Part shown: piece by piece, positions 6,233 to 11,179 of the stretch
How positions within the stretch are numbered: position 1 is the stretch's first letter
How the letters are laid out: each line of letters opens with the position of its first letter
DNA from: Candidatus Poseidoniales archaeon
GTDB lineage: Archaea > Thermoplasmatota > Poseidoniia > Poseidoniales > Thalassarchaeaceae
DNA: 11,179 bases
Reading direction: 5' to 3'
NCBI GenBank assembly: GCA_028821815.1
Contig: JAPKEY010000034.1
Location: 1 to 11,179 of the forward strand
The notes under the pieces: generated by a model
The model's database searches: none
What the model was told of the DNA's origin: nothing
What the model saw: the letters and a program-made list of their open reading frames with translations, nothing else
Translations under genes and position numbers: made by a program

Positions 6233-8140
6233 ATGAGCGCAGTCGTAAAGGTCTGGATTGATGAGGGTTGTATCACCTGTGATGCTTGTGAAAACATCGT
6301 TCCAGAGGTATTTCATGTGGAAGATGATACTTGTATCATCGTCGAGGGTGTGAACCCTAGTGAATGGAGCGATGACATTGTCGAAGCTGCCGATGCTTGC
6401 CCAGTCGATGTCATTTTGTTTGAGGTTGCAGGTGGCGATGAAGCACCAACCGAAGCGGCCCCTGCAGAAGTTGCTGAGGCTGTACCAGTTGTAGAGTTGG
6501 CAACCACAGCTGAATCAGTCGGTGAAGGTGCATTGGATGGTGTCATGGCAGGGGATCGAGATTTACACATTCTGTTCGGCAGTCAATCTGGAAATGCAGA
6601 AAGCCTTTGCGCGCTGATTGCAAAGAAGGCTGCTGGCTACGGCTTGGTTGGCCATGTCCATGATATGGATGGATTTGATTTGGCAAGTATGGCTGGAATG
6701 AAACGCGTCCTCATCGCTTGTTCAACATGGGGTGAAGGGGAACAACCTGACAATGCTGAAGTTCTATTTAACACAGCCAAAGAGGCTGGAAAGGTTCTCC
6801 CAGGAACCCATTTTTCAGTCTGTGCTTTGGGTGATACATCCTACGAATTCTTTTGCCAATCAGGTATAGAATGGGATCAAATTATCGAAAAGATGGGTGG
6901 TACTCGTGTTCATGACCGCGTTGATTGTGATGTCGACTATGATATTCCTGCTGGCGCTTGGATGGTGGAAGCACTTTCACGAATTGCTTGTGTTGATGAT
7001 AGTGGTACATTCCATGAAGAACTCATTCCGGAAATGGTAGCTTTTGCAGCGGGTGATTCAGCAGCAGCAGGCAGTGGCGATGTCGCTTCTGTGGCCATGC
7101 CCGAGATCCAATTGGTTGCGAGTATTTTCCGCTACGACGCTGATACCGGTGAAACCGGATTAGATGCGTGGGCATGTGCAATCCCTGGACATCACAGCGT
7201 TCTAGATTTGCTTAGAACTCTAAAGGCAACACAGGATGGAACATTGACGTTCCGTGACGGGGCTGCCGACGACCCCACAACTGGTGTCTGCGTTAACGGG
7301 CGCCTTGTTTTACCCGGATTGACGCGGTTATGTGATATTGCCCGTGACAAAGGTGACGGTGCGCAAGTACGCATTGAACCAGTGGCTGCATACGATGTTA
7401 TCCGGGACCTAGTTGTCGATTACAGCACGTATGACAACCTTCGAACTGCATCCAAACCATGGTTTGTCAATAGGCAACGCGGAGGCACCCATGCTGGAAA
7501 GATCGTTATCGGTACAATGGATGCAGTTGTCGCCACTGAATTACACGCATCTAACGATATTGGAAGTCCACAATTATTGCATGCAACCAGCGACACAGTC
7601 CCCTACAATCGATCTTACATGGGCCCTGCCGTGGTTTGCCATCTTTGGAATCGTTCCTGTGACCCTCGAATTTCCGACAAATCTCGCACTGCTATCATTG
7701 AGAGTTTAGCCCATACAAATGGCGTTAAATCTGAAACAGATATGGCCAGTATTCACAGACAGGGGAGTATGGGTAAAATTGCCGCGAAATCAGTCCTTGA
7801 GGCAAAGACAGCAGTCCTTGCGCACGATGGATACAACGGTCGACATGGCAAACATGTTTGGTGGTATACATGGTCGATTAAGAGTAGTGGAAAGGTCAAC
7901 GAGACTACACTCTATAGAACTGTATTGGGTCCAATGGGATTGGCCAGCAATGCACTTTCGGGTGTATCTGCTCGAATGATATTCGGATTCACAAGAACCG
8001 GCCGCCCCATGTTCAACGAATTGCTTGGAATGGTCGCTCCACCGGCTGGAATTGGAAAGATGCCAAAGCAGTTCAATTCCTCTGTAGAAAATCACCATGA
8101 AGTAATTTCAATCTTCAATGAAATGGATGGTCGATTCTGA
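6233..8140 (+). CDS. Ferredoxin - CysJ-type flavodoxin - SdhB-like fusion protein
   Basis: The product has 635 residues. Residues 1-65 are a mono-[4Fe-4S] ferredoxin with ligands Cys13, 16, 19 (CITCDACENIVPEVF) and Cys56 (ACPVDVI). An Ala/Glu/Pro-rich linker follows. Residues 108-255 are a flavodoxin closest to the FMN domain of sulfite reductase CysJ: phosphate loop GSQSGNAES (116-124), STWGEGEQPDNA (164-175) and ALGDTSYEFFCQSG (198-211). The FAD/NADPH part of CysJ is absent. Residues 290-520 follow SdhB/FrdB closely (IFRYD, VLDLLRTLK, TLTFRD, VNGRLVLPG, VIRDLVVD, YMGPA), but all cluster cysteines are missing. The [2Fe-2S] loop reads RDGAADDPTTGVCVNG. CxxCxxC...CP is replaced by P446, L449, A451/T452 and V456, and the second set by E501, I507 and G511 (alignment by eye). 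The 115-residue tail resembles the end of HdrC/long SdhB proteins. It likely moves electrons between ferredoxin, FMN and a flavoprotein partner not seen here. No membrane helix is evident. The stop overlaps the next gene (TGATG). Confidence 0.88.
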   Translation: MSAVVKVWIDEGCITCDACENIVPEVFHVEDDTCIIVEGVNPSEWSDDIVEAADACPVDVILFEVAGGDEAPTEAAPAEVAEAVPVVELATTAESVGEGALDGVMAGDRDLHILFGSQSGNAESLCALIAKKAAGYGLVGHVHDMDGFDLASMAGMKRVLIACSTWGEGEQPDNAEVLFNTAKEAGKVLPGTHFSVCALGDTSYEFFCQSGIEWDQIIEKMGGTRVHDRVDCDVDYDIPAGAWMVEALSRIACVDDSGTFHEELIPEMVAFAAGDSAAAGSGDVASVAMPEIQLVASIFRYDADTGETGLDAWACAIPGHHSVLDLLRTLKATQDGTLTFRDGAADDPTTGVCVNGRLVLPGLTRLCDIARDKGDGAQVRIEPVAAYDVIRDLVVDYSTYDNLRTASKPWFVNRQRGGTHAGKIVIGTMDAVVATELHASNDIGSPQLLHATSDTVPYNRSYMGPAVVCHLWNRSCDPRISDKSRTAIIESLAHTNGVKSETDMASIHRQGSMGKIAAKSVLEAKTAVLAHDGYNGRHGKHVWWYTWSIKSSGKVNETTLYRTVLGPMGLASNALSGVSARMIFGFTRTGRPMFNELLGMVAPPAGIGKMPKQFNSSVENHHEVISIFNEMDGRF

Positions 8141-9000
8141 TGGCAAATCGTTATGCATATCACCCAGGAAATGTTGCCCACAGCAATGCCATTGAAGTAG
8201 CCGATACGATGCCTCTAGCAGCGCAATCGCTCGGCATTGAATTGGTTCCCCTAGAGGGTGCAACAAGTTGTGGCGCTGGCATCATCCGACAGGCTAATGC
8301 GAATTTACAGGTGGCACTAAACGCCCGTACATTGGCTCAGGCTGAAGCGATGGGTCTCGATATCATCACATCTTGTGCGACAACTGCAGCAACTCTGCAT
8401 GAGGATTTGACCGCTTTGCGAAATGACAGTAAATTGATGGCCAAAACCAATGATATTCTTCAGCGGAATTGTGGTCTGACATTGACGGGTGAAGTCAATG
8501 TTCACCATCTGCTCCATGTGATTGTAGACGAACTCGGTATTGACAAGGTCGAGGATGCCGTCAAAAACACGCTTGAATTCAGCATTGCTGGCTACTATGG
8601 TCCGAATATGCAGCAAGAAGGTGCCTGCGGTAATGACGACGTTTTTGATCCAGATTATCTTGAACAGGTCATCACTGCGGTGGGTGGCAAACCAATAGAA
8701 TGGTCGAGTCGGACACAAAGTGTCGGGGTGCCAGGTATTTTCTCGGAAGAAAAGACGGTGATGAAGCAAACTGCCGCAGTATTAGCAGACGCCAAATCCG
8801 AAGGTGCACAATTGGTTGTCAGTGCATGCAATTTGTCACATATGCTGTTGGATGTGTACCAAGGAAAGGCCGGGAAAACAACTGGGCAGGCGACCAAGGT
8901 CCCTACCATCCATCTAACCGAACTGCTGGCATTTGCCTTTGGACACCACATCGATCGTATGGCTCAACTGCGAACAAGAGTCCTTGTCATCGGTGATTAA
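8140..9000 (+). CDS. HdrB/SdhE-like CCG-domain protein with depleted cysteines
   Basis: The product has 286 residues. Its ATG shares the A of the preceding TGA, so the two proteins are translationally coupled and probably form one complex. Two CCG-type halves are visible. Half 1 has YHPGN (7-11), LGIELVPLEG, SCGAG (43-47) and GLDIITSCATT (72-82). Half 2 has GYYGP (151-155), TAVGGKPIEW, RTQSVG (191-196) and VVSACNLSHMLLD (226-238). In HdrB, SdhE and TfrB these halves hold noncubane [4Fe-4S] clusters through C-x31-39-CC-x35-38-CxxC. Here the spacing is kept but the residues at the ten ligand positions are N11, S43, C44, C79, T82, P155, S194, V195, C230 and S233. Only three cysteines remain, so canonical clusters are not expected. 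Cys111 and Cys163 lie elsewhere. The partner gene points to an SdhB-SdhE-like pair. The substrate is unknown, and a disulfide or thiol role cannot be excluded. The gene ends convergently with hef. Confidence 0.85.
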   Translation: MANRYAYHPGNVAHSNAIEVADTMPLAAQSLGIELVPLEGATSCGAGIIRQANANLQVALNARTLAQAEAMGLDIITSCATTAATLHEDLTALRNDSKLMAKTNDILQRNCGLTLTGEVNVHHLLHVIVDELGIDKVEDAVKNTLEFSIAGYYGPNMQQEGACGNDDVFDPDYLEQVITAVGGKPIEWSSRTQSVGVPGIFSEEKTVMKQTAAVLADAKSEGAQLVVSACNLSHMLLDVYQGKAGKTTGQATKVPTIHLTELLAFAFGHHIDRMAQLRTRVLVIGD

Positions 9001-11179
9001 TCTCCACTTCCGTGTAGGATCCGTACAATTTCTTGTGCAAGATTCACCGAAAGCCCCGTCACTTGGACGATTTCTTCATCCGTCGCACCAGCCAAAGCCG
9101 CCATTGACGGCCAGCGTTCTAGAATTCGTGAGGCCAGTGCAGGTCCAATCCCAGGTACCTGTTCAAGCATGGAACGTGTAATGCCATGAACCTCTCTCTG
9201 TCGGGCTTCTGACAATGGTGCCTTTGTGGCATCAAGTATTGGCACGATTGAATCAAAGACATTAGCTGCTGCCACATTATCGGATTGATCGGGATGCTCA
9301 CTGGAGCGTAATCGATTTTGAGCCACAGTTGAAAGATGCTCTAACATCTTCGTTTCTCTGCGGGCAGAAACTGCGATGAATCGTGCAGTTTCAGCAGTAT
9401 CGGCCGAGGTCACAACAGGTAGACCATAGTCGAGTGTTAATGTCGCCAAAGCACCCATAATGGCTTGGCCATTTACAGCACGATGCTGAAAGAGGTCATT
9501 CCCTTCAAGGACAAGTAAAGATCTGGGTGCAGCACCGACCAACCTGGTTGCTTGATCTAGCAACCTTCCATCGAGCAAACTGTCGATAAAATCGCGGGTA
9601 CTTTTGCGTTCGATGAGAATTTGGTCACTGATTTTCACATCACCGACTGGTAAAGTGACGATTTCAACGGTCAACCCTTCCTGTCGTAAGCGAGCGGCGA
9701 GTGCACTTTTCTCCTCCCTATGATCAATGAAAACAATCACACCATCTCCTTCAGGAATAGGCGCATCACCATGGATGGTTTGGACCAATGTTTCAGCAGC
9801 GAGTACAGGGGCCTCAACAATCAAGCGTGTGGGTTCTGATTCAGTAGGATAAGAATCGAGGCCAATTTGACCAGTTGGCCGCATTCTTCGAGCCAAATCC
9901 TTCGGCTCAGGTTTTGGCTCAATCTCGGGTTGGGTAACGACGAGGGCTGGCGCCACCGAATCATTGATTTCGGGTGCCAATCGCTTAGATTCTGTTTTCA
10001 GAAAATCAGATGCCAACCCCCCATCTTCTAAAGTGAAAGCACTGAGATTCGCTCCTTCTGAACCAATGGATCCTCCTCCTCGCTTACGGCGAACTTGCTG
10101 GATTGAGCGAAACATTCGTTCTTCGCGGTATTTCGCTGAGGCGCGAGCTCCTTCATCTCGGGTATCTTTCGCGATTAGAACGTGAACTGTACCTGCACGC
10201 TGACGACCTGTCCGTCCTCGCCGTTGGATGGTTCTAATCTCACTTCCCACGGGTTCGTAAAAGATGACCAAATCAGCATTTGGGACATCCAATCCTTCTT
10301 CTCCCACACTGGTTGCGACTAGTACATTTGCTTCACCCGAACGGAAAGCATCGAGGCTCTCAAGTTGGACCTTTTGTGTCATACCTGCTGACCCCTCCCG
10401 GCTGGCTTGCCCTACAAATCGTTGTGGAATCGCACCATCAATATCAGTCAGGATGCGTGATATTTCTTCGACCGTATCTCTGAAATTGGCGAAAACAATG
10501 ATGCGACTTTCTGGACTTTCTTTGAGCTGGCGGCGAACCATTCGGCGAACCATTGTGACTTTGTTGTGGCATTCATCCATCGTAGCAAGCGTGTCTTTAA
10601 GTTGAGTAATTCTCGGATCTGCGGCAAATTCCCTGGTGGATTTTTTCTCATCCTTACCACCTTGGCCGATTCGAGAAAGTGCCTCTCTAGTCGCTGCAAC
10701 ACCTTGGCAAAGTAGATACGAAATAAGGTTGGTCAAACGCATGGCGATTCCATTATCCTTCGCCGCTCTATAGCCGAATGATTCACCGTTTCCGATGGAG
10801 ATTGAAATGCGCTGTTGCGCCTCTTGCAATCCACCCGAAGTAATGTGGCCTTGCCGTGTGTAAAACCCAAGTCTCCTCAACCGCTCAACAATCCTACTGA
10901 GCCAGATTTCCAACGGTTGGGCCAACAGGCGTAATTCATCAGGAACTTCGACTAAAACATCGTTGACCTCAAGGCCCGTTGCGTAGGGTGCGAGTAGAGC
11001 ATCCCCTGGTGGGCGTGCATGGATGTTGACAATTTGCAATCGATTACAGACCTCGTTGATATCTGCCTCGATATGGCCGGGGCTTGCGGTCGCAGCGATG
11101 ATCAACCCATCCGGTTGCTGTTCGGCAAATAAATCGCCAACCTGTGCCATGGCATGTTTTCCAGTCGCACGGTGCGCTT
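8997..11179 (-). CDS. hef: Hef helicase/nuclease, partial (N-terminal part beyond right edge)
   Basis: Hef is the archaeal relative of FANCM/XPF; it unwinds and cleaves stalled or branched replication forks. At least 726 residues are present. The frame is still open at the right edge, where it reads AHRATGKHAM, the end of the DEAH box, so motifs I to II lie outside. An ATG at 11150 is internal, not the start. Visible in order are TASPG (motif III, about 11076-11090), an insert domain, IIVFANFRDTVEEI, VLVATSVGEEGLDVPNADLVIFYEP (motif V, split by eye) and QRRGRTGR (motif VI, about 10203-10226). A charged, probably disordered linker of about 110 residues follows. The ERCC4/XPF nuclease domain (about 9351-9743) carries GDV and ERKS with the downstream Asp, so its active site looks complete. 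Tandem helix-hairpin-helix (about 9015-9185; VPGIGPALASRIL) gives DNA binding. The linker holds a possible PCNA-binding QIGLDSYP. Its stop overlaps that of the convergent CCG gene. Confidence 0.95.
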   Translation of the reverse strand, partial: AHRATGKHAMAQVGDLFAEQQPDGLIIAATASPGHIEADINEVCNRLQIVNIHARPPGDALLAPYATGLEVNDVLVEVPDELRLLAQPLEIWLSRIVERLRRLGFYTRQGHITSGGLQEAQQRISISIGNGESFGYRAAKDNGIAMRLTNLISYLLCQGVAATREALSRIGQGGKDEKKSTREFAADPRITQLKDTLATMDECHNKVTMVRRMVRRQLKESPESRIIVFANFRDTVEEISRILTDIDGAIPQRFVGQASREGSAGMTQKVQLESLDAFRSGEANVLVATSVGEEGLDVPNADLVIFYEPVGSEIRTIQRRGRTGRQRAGTVHVLIAKDTRDEGARASAKYREERMFRSIQQVRRKRGGGSIGSEGANLSAFTLEDGGLASDFLKTESKRLAPEINDSVAPALVVTQPEIEPKPEPKDLARRMRPTGQIGLDSYPTESEPTRLIVEAPVLAAETLVQTIHGDAPIPEGDGVIVFIDHREEKSALAARLRQEGLTVEIVTLPVGDVKISDQILIERKSTRDFIDSLLDGRLLDQATRLVGAAPRSLLVLEGNDLFQHRAVNGQAIMGALATLTLDYGLPVVTSADTAETARFIAVSARRETKMLEHLSTVAQNRLRSSEHPDQSDNVAAANVFDSIVPILDATKAPLSEARQREVHGITRSMLEQVPGIGPALASRILERWPSMAALAGATDEEIVQVTGLSVNLAQEIVRILHGSGD

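Noticed and set aside
10264..10605. Plus-strand open frames inside hef (e.g. 9964-10185, 10264-10605)
   Set aside because: They are antisense shadows of the strongly conserved helicase domain, with no homology or start signals.
1..11179. CRISPR array, insertion sequence, integrase or other mobile element
   Set aside because: No regularly spaced direct repeats, transposase or integrase frames, or long terminal inverted repeats were seen; the genes look like an ordinary chromosomal region.

Overview
The window looks like a piece of an archaeal chromosome. It carries a group II chaperonin (thermosome) subunit and a Hef-type helicase/ERCC4 nuclease, an architecture typical of Euryarchaeota. Gene starts are preceded by weak archaeal-type Shine-Dalgarno elements or by none. 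The large secreted protein ends in a short GLPEGWTMEQW-type tail that I recall from surface proteins of marine planktonic Thermoplasmatota (Marine Group II / Poseidoniales). 'Archaeon' is well supported; 'Marine Group II or a close relative' is an inference from memory and was not searched.

Layout, left to right. (1) 1-795, minus: the N-terminal 265 codons of a five-helix membrane protein of unknown family that runs off the left edge. (2) 796-981: a divergent intergenic region with two short palindromes. (3) 982-4428, plus: a secreted, multi-Ig-domain surface protein with one C-terminal membrane helix and a Pro-rich cytoplasmic tail. (4) 4507-6132, plus: a thermosome subunit. (5) 6233-8140, plus: a fusion of a mono-cluster ferredoxin, a CysJ-type flavodoxin and an SdhB-like domain. 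(6) 8140-9000, plus: a protein with the HdrB/SdhE (CCG-domain) fold, overlapping gene 5 by one base. (7) 8997-11179, minus: Hef, cut by the right edge inside its DEAH box. It converges on gene 6 and shares the TTAA that holds both stop codons.

The most interesting part is 6233-9000. An SdhB homologue followed by a CCG protein is the arrangement of E-type succinate dehydrogenase / thiol:fumarate reductase modules. Here the SdhB-like half has lost every recognisable iron-sulfur ligand cysteine (one [2Fe-2S] loop and both sets of the C-terminal cluster motifs). The CCG protein keeps only three of the ten usual cysteines, although the spacing of the motif positions is preserved. An intact ferredoxin and an FMN-binding flavodoxin have been fused in front. 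My reading is a paralogous, repurposed Sdh/Hdr-like complex in which the old electron wire has become a scaffold and new carriers have been attached. The substrate and flavoprotein partner are not visible here.

Both short gaps ahead of the thermosome and the fusion gene contain a perfect GC-rich palindrome built on CCCGTAGGG just upstream of the start codon, possibly a shared regulatory element. No tRNA, rRNA, CRISPR array, insertion sequence or integrase was seen, and no gene-free stretch exceeds 300 bases.
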